64,000 bases of DNA from Lasiosphaeria ovina (Eukaryota > Ascomycota > Sordariomycetes > Sordariales > Lasiosphaeriaceae): NCBI GenBank assembly GCA_033439765.1, contig JAULSN010000004.1, positions 1,064,001-1,128,000 on the forward strand, given 5' to 3'. A program made the position numbers and the translations under genes. The notes beneath the pieces are model-generated. The model was not told where the DNA came from, searched no databases, and was given only the letters and a program-made list of their open reading frames with translations. Positions within the stretch are counted from its first letter, which is position 1; each line of letters starts with the position of its first letter. Of this stretch, positions 33,208 to 43,978 are shown one piece after another.

Positions 33208-34989
33208 CCTTGAAGACCAGGAAACCTCCTGACCTTTCACGTGCAGGTGTTGGGCGTTGGTCCATAAAACTTTACCCCAGTGCCCTCTTCCTTTTCTGTC
33301 TATTTCTAACATCACCGTTCCGCCCTTTTCCGACAGCTCGATCGAATGCCCTCCTCTTGACCGTCTTTTGTTGCGGGTGTAATTACTGTTGTTTTTGTGT
33401 CGTTGTGGGAGGCCGAGCTTTTGCCTCTTCAAATCGGTGCTGAATCGGGGATGTGCTTCGCACAGGGGCCAAACTGGCCCAAGGATCCTTGGCTGACGTT
33501 AACGACGAAGACGACGACCTTTGTCATGTTTTGCGTGGTGTTGACGATGTTCTAATCACATTGAGCCTAATTAGCCGTGGCCAACCTTTTCCGACAATCC
33601 ATCCGAAAAGCAACCACGTTATAGTCTCCTCTCGACAAGAGATATTCCCAACGTCACGCCACTCCTTTCCAGCAATGATTGTTCCGGTTAGCCGCATGCA
33701 AATGCAAGTAGGACTTCTGAATCTCGAGAAAAAGAACCATTTCATAGCTACCTTAGGTGCTGAGAGCCTTCAGCTTACTGGTGCCGCCACTAGGTCCTCC
33801 CGTCAAGGATGAATAACACCTCGCGATGTAGCTGCCCTGTAGCGTGGAGTTCATGAGTTAGTATAGCAAGGATGGCTCGCCTGCGTGGTCGGTGCAGCTG
33901 TTTCGGACCTTGCGTCGACCGAGTCTGTATAACCTCGCGAGCTTCGAATACGGCGCTGTTTAGCTCCCTTTATATGGCTGGTGCGTCAGGCCCATTTCCT
34001 TTTCTTTTGATCACGAGCCATGGATCCTTGTTGTTATTATTATTTGATGGTTGTTGTGAAGCATGGTCGGCTTTATTCCTTGACGACCCAGCTCTTCATT
34101 TTCTTGAATGCCCATCCGATTCCCGGGGTCCTAAATCCTAATCTTCCGGTTGAGGGACACGCCCTGTTCCAGGGGACCCCCCGGCTCATGAATCACTCTG
34201 CTTCTTTTCCCCTGCTGGCCATGATCTCCCTTCTGGCCACGATTCAATTTCTCGCTACTATTTCATTATAATCCTGTTAGTCGCGGCAATTACCTTTTGC
34301 TCCGACAGCTGGAAGACTACTGAGCGTGGCAACTCCCGGCTATGTGGGAGACCGGGGTCCTCAATCTACTCGACGCCGCTCTATCCGATCCGCCCGGCTG
34401 ACTGCTCAGCTCCCGACCGCTTCTTTCGCCCGGCTCCCGGCCCAGGGACCCGGAGGTTAATCTCTGAGCTCCGCTACCACCTGAGACCAGCGCTTCCCAC
34501 CAATACTCGTCCCACAAATGAAAACCTCATGAGGGGAGCGAGTAATTCCACTACATTTGAGCTACTAGTCCACCTGCCCCAGGTCGTAGGTGGACTGGAT
34601 ATTAGCACTACGGATTGCTGGTCTCTGGAATACGCGCCGAAAACATGCACTACGGGCGTCGGTGGCAGAGACGGTCCAGTCAAGCTGCTCATACCTGTGC
34701 AAATGTCGGCCCGTCTGCGATCGGCAACCTTTTGTGGATATTTACCAACGGAGTGATATTCTAGAAGTTGAATTGCCTGCACTTCAACATCCAGGAGCCT
34801 ACGGTAGGTGCAACATCATCCCTTTTCCTTCCTTTTACCTTATCATTCTTTTGCTTCTCCCCTTTCTCGCCTATTGTATCTGAACTTGCACGAAGTCTTT
34901 TACATGCAAGATTTAAAACGGAGATACCAAACACAAGTCCCAAATCGAATACATTCATCAGAGTCGACATAGCCCGGCAATGACCCCTT
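32325..34989. other. Gene-poor region with distal duplication block
   Basis: No gene is supported. A TATA-like GTATATAATG (minus strand, about 32430-32440) sits upstream of the broken kinase. The stretch to 33207 belongs to the duplication; 33208-34989 separates the two copies and has only unconvincing frames (for example 33872-34141). Confidence 0.5.
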
Positions 34990-35028
34990 CCCACCCCGAA
35001 CCGGGACGCGCTCTACACACTACCTAAA

Positions 35029-37283
35029 TTATCGAACCAGCCGAATATCAGGCCCGTGCTCTCGCATACCTAGGTACTTACCTACTTGGCACTGACGTGG
35101 CGAGAGAGGACGACGTCGATACGCTGTCGGCTTTTGAGGATCTCGGGGGCTTGGCTGCTTGGGTGGTAAGGAGATCAGGTTCGTGGCTGGGTCCCTAATA
35201 AGTGCATGTAAATCGCGCGGGTCGACACGTCTGCGGGGGGGTCTTTGCAGCGCGAGCTGACACACGCCAGGGACGAGTGCAGCGCCCGTGGTGTTGTTTT
35301 TCAACCCGTAATTGACGAGCCACTCAATACGAGAAGTAAAAATGTCCAATTCTTCGTCGAGCTCCATGTCTTGCTCTTGGCCAGCATCCCCGAGACGCAG
35401 ACGGCGAGTGAAGTGAAATCGTTGGGCGACAGGGACTGAACCGAGGGAGAGTCCGAAATGCTTGAAAATCGTCTCCAACTTGGTGTCCCAGTCTTCGGCG
35501 CTCATTTTGCCGTCTCGTTGGGACAGATGTAGCCCATGATAAAGAGGGCGTTCCAAAGCGACCACATGTTCGACATCAGAAAGGCCACTGCTTCCGGGAC
35601 CTTCAAGCCGGCTGTACCTTTCAGCGTCGCCATCACTTCTGGTGGGATGTGGTTCTTAAATTCGGTCCGGCGACGAATAGTGATGGAATCTGCTTCCAAG
35701 CCCTTGCCTAATATCTCGGCATTTCCAAAACCAGAGAGGACAAAGAGCCGTTGTTTGACCCACGAGTCACCATCCCGCGCAAATTTCCACTCCTAAAGTA
35801 AGTGCGATGGACTGAGATCCAGGTTCACAATGCCCTTTGTTTGTAAGAATACGAGGACGTCGACGTGATCAAATATGAAATGCTCCATGAAGTCGGGCTG
35901 CGATATAACTGGACGCTTACACCTGCTCGGATCTTTGCTATGCGAAATATGATCGGGGATTAACCCTAGTAGGCTTCCCGCATATACCTTTAATAGCATT
36001 TGTCTCAGGCCGCCGTTATCGTCGCTATCAACTTCCAGTCTCCTGAATTTGATTATATTTTTCTATCGGCGTATGTAGTTAGTTAGTGAATACCTGCTAA
36101 GTATGGTATGGGGACTGTAAAATGTCACAACTCACGTGTCTCAACCCTCGCCCCATGAGAACTTGAAAGCTGAAGCTGCCACCCACTCTCTTCGTTTGCG
36201 ACGGAATGTCCTTGGCATCGGCCGTAGCCTTTAGCTGTGCGGCGTTTAATTCCGCGGGCGTCTGGCGTTTCACAGCGTAAATCTTTCCTGTTCTTTCATC
36301 GTGGCCGAGTAGCACTTTATTCCCGGTTGATGCGCATATTCCTAGAGGTTTTTGTTCGGTACGTAGAGCGGTGCAATCAGTTTCCGTATATCCACGAATC
36401 CACCACATTGTGTCATCCTCTTTGATTACCATATCTCCAGACGCCGAGCCATATCTAGGCGAACATCTCTACTCAGCTCTGAACACGTTGGATCTTCGTG
36501 TAAGATACCCCAGGAGAATTGGAAAACGGATCCCAACAGCCCAAAAACAGTTGGCTTATGAGCCGCCCCTGGTTTGATAACATGTTGGTTATCCAAAGAA
36601 GCGTAGTTTGGGTGCGAATTCTGGGGCTCCCCCTTTTGAGGAATCCATTCCTTTGATACGGGGTCCTCGTGGCAAAACTTAGCCAAGTTGGATACGAACA
36701 CAAGCTCTGCGTCCTCAGGATCGAGGTAGAAATAGGCCAAGAGGCCTGTAATGCCTTTGTCTTCAGAACTCGAGTCTTTGCCAGGGCGGATTACAATGTT
36801 ATGATATTTTTCGTCTGTTCCAATGGAAAGGATCATGCCTGTGGACACTGGAGTCCTGTGTATGGTAACCTGGACGTAATTTATGGACTCGGGGCCATCG
36901 GCTGGAGTTTGCTTGTCGTGTATCATTAATATTTGCTTGACATCTTTAGTATCTTCGAGTCTTTTCTTCTCCTTCAGGAGTAAGGCCCGCGCCGCTGCAT
37001 TTCCGTCATCAAGAAAGAATACAATATCATGCTCTTTCACACGAGGGATTACCATGGGCTGACTGCCTTTCCTGGCTTGCGACGGTGCCTTTGATGGTGT
37101 CCGCGACTTTGGCGGCGAAGACACCCGTAGGCCATCCCTGCCACGGACGGGCGGCCTAGTCGGTTGTGCCAGCACATGTGCCGCCAACTTTCGGGACAAC
37201 TCGGCCGCCGTCAGCTGACTGTGCGGATGATTGCCTGAGGTCCCGGCATTACTGGACGTTCGGGAATTTTGAGAATGTGACAT
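35029..37283 (-). pseudogene. Broken FHA-like / pseudokinase gene (copy 2)
   Basis: Starts at 37283 on the minus strand with a TATA box (ATATATATAAG) about 105 bp upstream. It has the same layout as copy 1: Ser-rich lead, FHA-like segment (ILSIGTDEKYHNIVIRPGKD, then YFYLDPEDAELVFVSNL), VKR motif (GKIYAVKRQT), intron 36135-36063 at the homologous site, IVNLDLSPSHLL, SGFGNA and IPPEVMA. Breaks: a frameshift at about 36430, an in-frame TAG at 35793-35795 (where copy 1 has Trp), and a frameshift at about 35510 after YICPNETAK. In copy 1 the Asp of DFG is also Gly, so the pair probably descended from an already inactive kinase. Confidence 0.65.
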
Positions 37284-37384
37284 GGTGGCGTGTCAGATGA
37301 ACCTGTGGGGCGGGTTTTGCGGAAAGGTGTGTTGGTAGAGGGAACTTGAAATGCAATTCCAGGTGACTCGGCTGGGCATTTCCA

Positions 37385-37397
37385 TCTTATATATATC
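37385..37397 (-). promoter_or_regulatory. TATA box of FHA/pseudokinase copy 2
   Basis: The minus strand reads GAGATATATATAAGATGG about 105 bp upstream of the ATG at 37283. A similar block with TATATAATG lies upstream of copy 1. Confidence 0.5.
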
Positions 37398-38019
37398 TCA
37401 AATATGGCAAAGTGCCGCCGGCAGGACCAAGGCAAGCATAGATGGGAACCACGTGAAGAAATCCAACCGCCCCAGACACCGGCCGTGGGGCTCTTTGTAC
37501 GATCACTTGCCCTTTTCTTGGGCCCGTTGACCCGCGGGGCCTCAAGGCACCTTGTCAGCCGCCGTCTCCTCCGGCCAGTCGACCCAGTGGGTTTCCGAGG
37601 CACAACGGGCTCGGACTTGATACACTGTCAGCGGCCGCCCACCGGCACTGTTGTTATTTTTGCAACACTGAATGTGATGATTCACGGCACAATTAACGCC
37701 GAGCCGACACTGGTGTCGGGCCTTTCGAGGCATCCGTTGCCCGGATTCTTCGCCGTAATCAGTGGGGCGCCCGCTGACCCCTGCCGCGGCGTCGCCAACA
37801 AGGGTGGCTGGCAGGCAGTTGCCATTGGTAGCGCGAGGCACAGCAACGAAGCAGGGATCACGACTCGGAAGCCAAGCATTCAAGCTCATCTGGTCGGAGT
37901 TAGTGACACAATTGACGAATGCCTAAAAACCAGGCAGAACTAGCAGATTCCCAACCGTCTGCGCCGTTCATACTCGGATTATATGTTTCTTGTTTCCGGG
38001 TCTGAAGCTGTTGGTTTGC

Positions 38020-38308
38020 ACGCCGCCCTCTTAAGTTCCGGGTTTCTTCGGCCTCTTTGAGACTGACCGCAAACACCAAGCCTCGTCCCCGGCCCATCAC
38101 CGCGTCTGGGACTTCTCACTTTCTTCAAGTCCTGCCTCTGGCCCTTGGCTAGTGGCACCAAGTCTGTGATAGGCTGCTGGACCAAGGCCGAAGTCCGTTG
38201 GCTCCTTTCCATTCATTTTGTGAAACACAACTGTCACGGTTGTGGTCACTGAGATGGAACTGACAACGACCAAAAATAGTATGTGGGAACCTGGCCGACA
38301 GAGATTGA
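38020..38308. other. Short intergenic region
   Basis: 3' flank of the second UstYa gene; nothing else is seen. Confidence 0.5.
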
Positions 38309-39372
38309 CTAAAACACAGGTTTCACCGCACTCGGCCCTTCGTATCTGTCCACCATCCACCGCCGAAGCGGCTCAACGTCCCGACAAGTGTGCAGTACAT
38401 CAGACTCGACATAGTTCCGCCCCAGAGACGGATAGAACTTGGTTGGGATCGGCGTCATGTCCCCAGAGCACATGATGTACTGCCGGATCTGCTCGATGCA
38501 GTGGTCCTGGTGCATCGCAGTGCTGGCCGGCGAGCTCCTCGTCTTGTGCCCATGCCCCCTGGACCCATAATGTCCCGGGTTCAGCGCCTTGCGCAAGTTG
38601 TTCTGTTCTCGGCGTGGCAATGTTCAGTTTCACGTTGGGAGATGGCAGACCTGACGAGAGGGGCGGAACTCACCAAGCAGTGCAGCGTGTGGAAGAGGTC
38701 AAACCTGCATAGGTGATGTCAGCCAACAGACAGAACCCCAGGACATGAGAGGTGTTTACCCAGCGACATAGCCGCCTCTCTGCTCGTCCCAGTAGCTGTC
38801 AATATCTTCCCCCCACGACGACACTGCCTCCTCTCGTGTGATGAGCACATAGCGACCTGGCGCACGTTTGTCAGTTTTCGAACTGGACAAATCGACACCA
38901 GAGGGGCTTGACACATACCCCACGTCAGATTATCCCAGTTATAGTCAATCTCTGGGTGTGTCGCCGGATCGCCAATATACAAGACCGGGCTCGGATGCGG
39001 AATGTACATGTCGCCCTTGTCGTCAAAGGCCGGGCCACCGGTGAAGCGAGTCTGGGCGACATGGATGTGGTTTCTCGCCGTCACTGCAGAAGGCCCGTCA
39101 GAAAACAAGCTTCTCCAAAAGATCGAACCCGCCATACCAAAGTCTGTTGCATATCCGGCAAAGAATGTCCCCAGCTTTCCGCTTGGAACTGGCGAGTCTC
39201 GGTCGATGACCATTGCGAGCATCAACGATAGGGAGGCGAAAATGGCCGTTAATGTCCACGCAACGGCCGGGCGAAGAAGAAAATGCAGATACCCAGAGGG
39301 CCGAGATTCTGCTTGTCGACTATTATTGAGCTCATCGTCGACGAAGGGCACAGGAGAGTACTCTGATTTCAT
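38309..39372 (-). CDS. UstYa-family (DUF3328) oxidase, gene B
   Basis: Four exons on the minus strand: 39372-38919, 38856-38760, 38704-38674 (only 31 bp) and 38602-38309, phases 1, 2 and 0, 291 aa. The MKSEYSPVPFVDDE start is typical, and one membrane span follows at about 37-58. DNLTWGRYVLITREEAVSSWG is the family region before the motifs. The two HxxHC motifs are HTLHCL (His189, His192, Cys193) and HQDHCI (His225, His228, Cys229), followed by MCSGD. Probably a luminal copper- or metal-dependent oxidase acting on secreted peptides. It is only distantly similar to gene A, so not part of the nearby duplication. Confidence 0.9.
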
Positions 39373-40482
39373 TTTCAGTCCAATCCTCAAAATCCTCGCC
39401 GCAACAAGGACCCCAAATGGCGCGAGGTAGCAAGAAATGACAGTTGCAATAGATGAGGATTCAAGGGATGATGGTAGACGAAGCTGAAGAGGGGGGTGAG
39501 CAATTCGAACACCTCGTGGCCGGGGCAGAGAGAAAGACCGGGACATGAGTAGCAGCGGTTCCAAGCCCAAGAGGGGTTACCTTCGATTACGATTGTGGCG
39601 ATTGACCATGACCAACTGAATACGTCCAAGATGATGTGAATATCGTGCAGATGATTGAAGTCCAAAGAGTGGGTCTTGGTCTTGGAGGTGCCCGAAACGG
39701 AGCCAGAAACGGAGGGGTGAAAGATAGTGAAATTTGCCCCCCCCACCTGTATTTCCCCGAGCATACGCGCCCTGCATCCGGTGCAAAGACAACTACCCGC
39801 CTTGGCATTATTCATTATTGCTTCAAACAGCAGTGCCGGAGCTCCACCGGTCCGCGGCAGCTTGACCGGGAACATCCAACATAGCTACCCTGCCAAGTCC
39901 ATGCAAGTTTCAAGCGCCTATACCCTGTGAGTAGTCTAGTAACCGACCGTTGCACTATTAGTCACTGCGTGCAATGTGCAAGTGATACGATTATGTGCTG
40001 TGATTGTGTACTCGGTGCTTGAGGCCATCATCCCGCTATTGCCGGAACTTCACAACAGCTAACGGTGCTAGGCTCCCTGCCTGCCGTGGTTGCAGGCCTC
40101 AGACCATTCTTCTACGTGATGTCGTATGGATAGCGGTTTCTCGGAGAGAAGCTGCATTGTCTAGTTTCATTGCCGGCCGCAAAAAATCAAGGTGCCGCAG
40201 ACAGAACCAGACCGAGTGCTAGGTGCTGCAACTCTTGCCTAGGTGCTGCCACGACCCCCCACTCAATTACTTGCAAGATCAATCCTCTCTACCACACCAT
40301 TGAGCTCTTCCCCCGGTGGTGTGTTACCCGGAGTTCGCCTGAACCTCCTGCCCAATCCCCTCTGGCTTTCACAGTTTTCTTTTCACCTCCCTCTCCTCGC
40401 CCCGCCTCCTTGCTCCGGTCACTTCCTTCTCATCTTCATTTTATCGTGTTTCGTTCGCACACAAAGTCACCTCACTTTTACT
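39373..40482. other. Divergent promoter region between UstYa B and HxxHC copy 2
   Basis: 1.1 kb with no supported gene. This repeats the divergent arrangement seen at 27.2-28.3 kb. Confidence 0.5.
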
Positions 40483-41215
40483 ATGGAATCCAAGTCGCAC
40501 TTTGAGGACTCGCCGAGGGGAAGCGACGACGAGTCAGGCATGACACTGCTTGGCGAACAGCTCAAGGCGGCGCCAGTGAGGAGGTCAATCTTACAGCGTG
40601 CCCTGAAAGGAGTTGTCGTTGCCGCGGCTCTCGTCTGCGCCGTCTCGGTCCTCTACACGGCCGTTGCGATCCGCCGGCTGTCCTCGCTGTCGGCCGTCGA
40701 CTTTGGCGACTGCGGCGAAAGCCGGACCGTCGAGGAGGCTCGCGCCTTGGGCTGCAAGTTCGACCCCATGAGCTGGATCTGGGTGCGCCCCGAGTGCTAC
40801 GATGCCGAGCTGATTGCCGACTTTATGAACAAGACCGACTTTTCGTGGCACACTGAGCCCAAGTTGACGGCCGAGTCCAAGGTCCCCATGGACATTATCT
40901 TCCGCGGCGACCACCCCAAGCTCTTCACACAAAAGGACTACCATTCCGTCCACTGCACAGTGAGTACAGCCCATGCTACTCTTTGCTTGCGTATCTAGAC
41001 TACTTGCTGACCTGGAATAGTACATGATGAAGAAGATGCACAAGGCCATCCTTGAACGTAGGCCCATTGACACGTATCTGATGGACTGGGTGCACACGAA
41101 CCACTGCGAGATGGTGCTGCTGAACGACTGGATGCACGAAGACACCCCCTGCACGCCTGAAATGGTGTGCCCAACTTGGGTGAGGGCAACGTGGACGGCC
41201 TGCAAGAGGTACTGA
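40483..41215 (+). CDS. Single-pass membrane protein, UstYa-like double-HxxHC family (copy 2)
   Basis: Two exons, 40483-40959 and 41021-41215 (phase 0), 223 aa. The intron falls just after HSVHCT. One membrane span lies at about 42-64. Landmarks: CGESRTVEEARALGCKFD, WVRPECYDAEL, HSVHC (154-158) and HTNHC (184-188). Both HxxHC motifs are complete, unlike copy 1 at 26.4 kb, where the first His is Asn. The family is common in moulds and has no assigned function. It faces the UstYa B gene across a shared promoter, as copy 1 does with UstYa A. Confidence 0.8.
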
Positions 41216-42497
41216 GACTGAGGCATGGCTCCTTGAATCCAAGACCATAACGCATCAGCGTTGTCGCGTTTCCAGTTACAGTCTGTTGGATCTAATTAGG
41301 CAAGCCAGACCTATGTATTGCTTACCGTACCTAGACAATACAAGAACCATTCCACAATATCATGTCCCACGTATCATATATGGAAATAACAACTTCGCGA
41401 GGAGCTACGCAAGTACCTTGATTACCTGAGTTATTGACGTCGGAAGATTTACGGCTTACCACTTGGCCGATGGGGACATGGCCGATGGGGAAGATAGGTT
41501 TGCCGAGGCACTTCTCCGCATCGTGTCGTTAGCTTATTAGAACGTCGGAGTCGAGTGGCGCATACTGTACTGGGCGTTGATCTGGGGTGGGGGGAAGGGT
41601 GTTGGCTCATTGATCACAGGCCCAGACTGATCTCGGTGGTGTCTCGGCCGGAGGTTGCCGACGACCGGCCTGCTTCCCCGCTCTTCCCAGCGCAAATCCA
41701 CAAGCCAAACCGTGCAAGCGGGTTGATAGTGCCATCTCTCTCGGGTTCCACTCCTATTTCTGGAATCCCGACTTGGATCACTCGAGACGGCTCCTTACGC
41801 ACGGAATGCTCGTCGATGGACGTCATTTCGCCAACAATTGGCTCCAGACACAGACCACGCGACACACGGAAGGAAGAAGCCCAGGACGCGGCCAGCGATA
41901 ATGAATATCTCGACTCGGGTGATTGGTCTTGGCTGCCGGAGAGGAGTGGGAGGACAAGAGTCACTGGACTCCAAATAGAGGAGTGATGGTGTGGGGCCAA
42001 TCGGATGAGGCTACCGTGGTGATCCGCGATCCCGCTCATCTTAGCTGTTTCCGGCTAGGTCGTCAGGTTGTGCTAGGTGAGCTGCGTCAAAAGGGTGTGG
42101 AGTTGCCGACTTTTTGGACGCTTCAAGCTGAAAGATGTGCGAAACGTTGAACCGAGGTAGCATTTCGAGGCGTCTTGCTATATCGCCACCCTGAGGGACA
42201 GGAGGTTGGAGGCATCTCTTTGGCTGCTGCGGCAAGACATGCATGGCGTGCATCTGATGCTAGAGTGGGTGTGTAGCACAGCCCCAACTCGCCAATGAAG
42301 AGCCTTATCATCCGGCCCTTCTTGACGCAACTGAAAGGTACGCAAGATAGGATACAGTTGTCTCTATAAATCCCTCAAAAGGAGCCCCTGGGCGCCTTTT
42401 GCTCTGTCCCATTTTTCATTTCATTGACGCCGATTGCCTCAATTAACACCAACGACGACAAATTTGAAGTCAAAACATTAATACCTTGGTTCTAAAT
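41216..42497. other. Intergenic, no gene seen
   Basis: Frames at 41555-41986 (+) and 41614-42039 (-) overlap each other and have no family features. Confidence 0.5.
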
Positions 42498-43507
42498 ATG
42501 GGCGAGAAAGTTGTCATTATTACCGGGGCAGCCGTCCGTCAAACCCTCCTTTGTCTCTTTGACTCTTTATCCCCTCACTGGATTCGCTGACATATGAATG
42601 AACAGTCAGGCATTGGGAAAGCCCTTTCCACCAAGCTCGTGTCAAGGGGCTGGCGTGTCGGGTTGGTTGACGTCAATGTTGAGGCGGGGAAGCAACTAGG
42701 TCAACCCTCCAGTGGCTCCGATAGGAATTATGCCCGGGGATACTAACCCCAGAACTTGCAGAAGCCGAACTCGGGCCCAATACGTTCTTTGCCAAAGCCG
42801 ACGTGGCAAGCTACGAGGCGCAGGCAGCCGCGTTCAGCGCCATCTTCACACACTGGGGCCGGCTCGACGCCGTGTGCGCCAACGCGGGCATCACAGACCG
42901 CTCATCCCTGTACATGGTGCCGGCGGTGGGACTAGACCTGGCCGCCATCGACAGCATCCCGCCGCCGCCGGACCTCATCGCCACCGACATCGACTACAAG
43001 GGCGTGATCTACAGCACGCAGCTGGCCATCCACTTCATGCGCCACAGCCCCGGCCGGCCCGGCGGCAAGATCCTGGCCGCGTCCAGCATCGCCGGCGTCT
43101 TCCCCCACCCGACACTGCCCGAGTACAGCGGCGCCAAGGGGGCCGTCATCAACTTTGTACGCGCGGCCGGGCCCATCCTGCGCATTAAGGAGAAGATTGC
43201 TCTGGGCGCCGTGTGCCCGGGGCTGATCCGGACACCAATCTTCCGCGACGACGTGTGGGCAGCGTTGGATCCGCGGGTCCTGACGCCCGTGGAGACGGCT
43301 GTGCGCGGCTACGAGCAGCTGCTGGACGAGGAAGGCGACGCCAAGGCCGGCGAGGTCATCCTGTGCGTGGGCAACGATATCGTGCCCATCCCGGCCCCAG
43401 ACATGGGAGCCGGCAGCGATGTGGACGAGGATTCGGGCGCCAAGATGATGGAGGCGGCCATGGAGCCGCTCTTCAAGGCACTGCATGGGACGAGTTTGAT
43501 GACGTGA
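42498..43507 (+). CDS. Short-chain dehydrogenase/reductase
   Basis: Three exons, 42498-42533, 42606-42699 and 42762-43507, 291 aa. The first exon encodes only MGEKVVIITGAA; the junction restores the NAD(P) motif TGAASGIG. CANAGIT (NAG motif) and the catalytic set Ser (AASSIAG) and YxxxK (YSGAK) follow. Both donors (GTCCGT, GTCAAC) are weak, but the phases and the motif support them. An alternative acceptor 9 bp upstream for exon 3 would add three residues. It resembles 15-hydroxyprostaglandin-dehydrogenase-like SDRs; the substrate is unknown. Confidence 0.87.
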
Positions 43508-43978
43508 TTCACATTTGTGGTTGCACGGCAGCAGGTAACCAAGCCACATCCAATACAGATTAATATTACTAGCATCGGGCCATCCAATAAGCTCAACCTC
43601 CGGGTGCAGCTTGTTCACAGCTAATTACCTACCTGGGTCTAGAGACGAGTTTAGGCACACCAAATTTCCATTTTTGTACCTCGCCCACGAAATAGAACTC
43701 ACCTTAGCTGAACCCCGCCCAAGCTCAGGATCTGCTCAGGGTACGTTTGATCACCCTAATTCGCCAATGATCTCGCCTCCTAGCCGGCGGGCAAAGGCCG
43801 GGTGATAGTCGCCCTCAGTGTCCTAGCTTTCGAGAGTTCTCCTTCCAACGTCTCTGTATACCCCTCAAGTAGTTGAGGGAGAGCTGGCACTAGATTGCCT
43901 GTTAGAATCTGCGGACTGATAGCACCAACCAAATCCTGTATCACTCTCAGTGAGTATCCAGGAGGATAGTCCGTTTTG
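43508..43978. other. Convergent intergenic region
   Basis: Between the SDR and the broken ankyrin gene. No feature is supported. Confidence 0.5.

Larger units (their letters stand above)
34990..38019. repeat. Right copy of the old ~3 kb direct segmental duplication
   Basis: Counterpart of 29970-33207, in the same orientation. The right-hand match ends with ATGTTTCTTGTTTCCGGG at about 37983-38000, just before the second UstYa gene. Confidence 0.7.
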
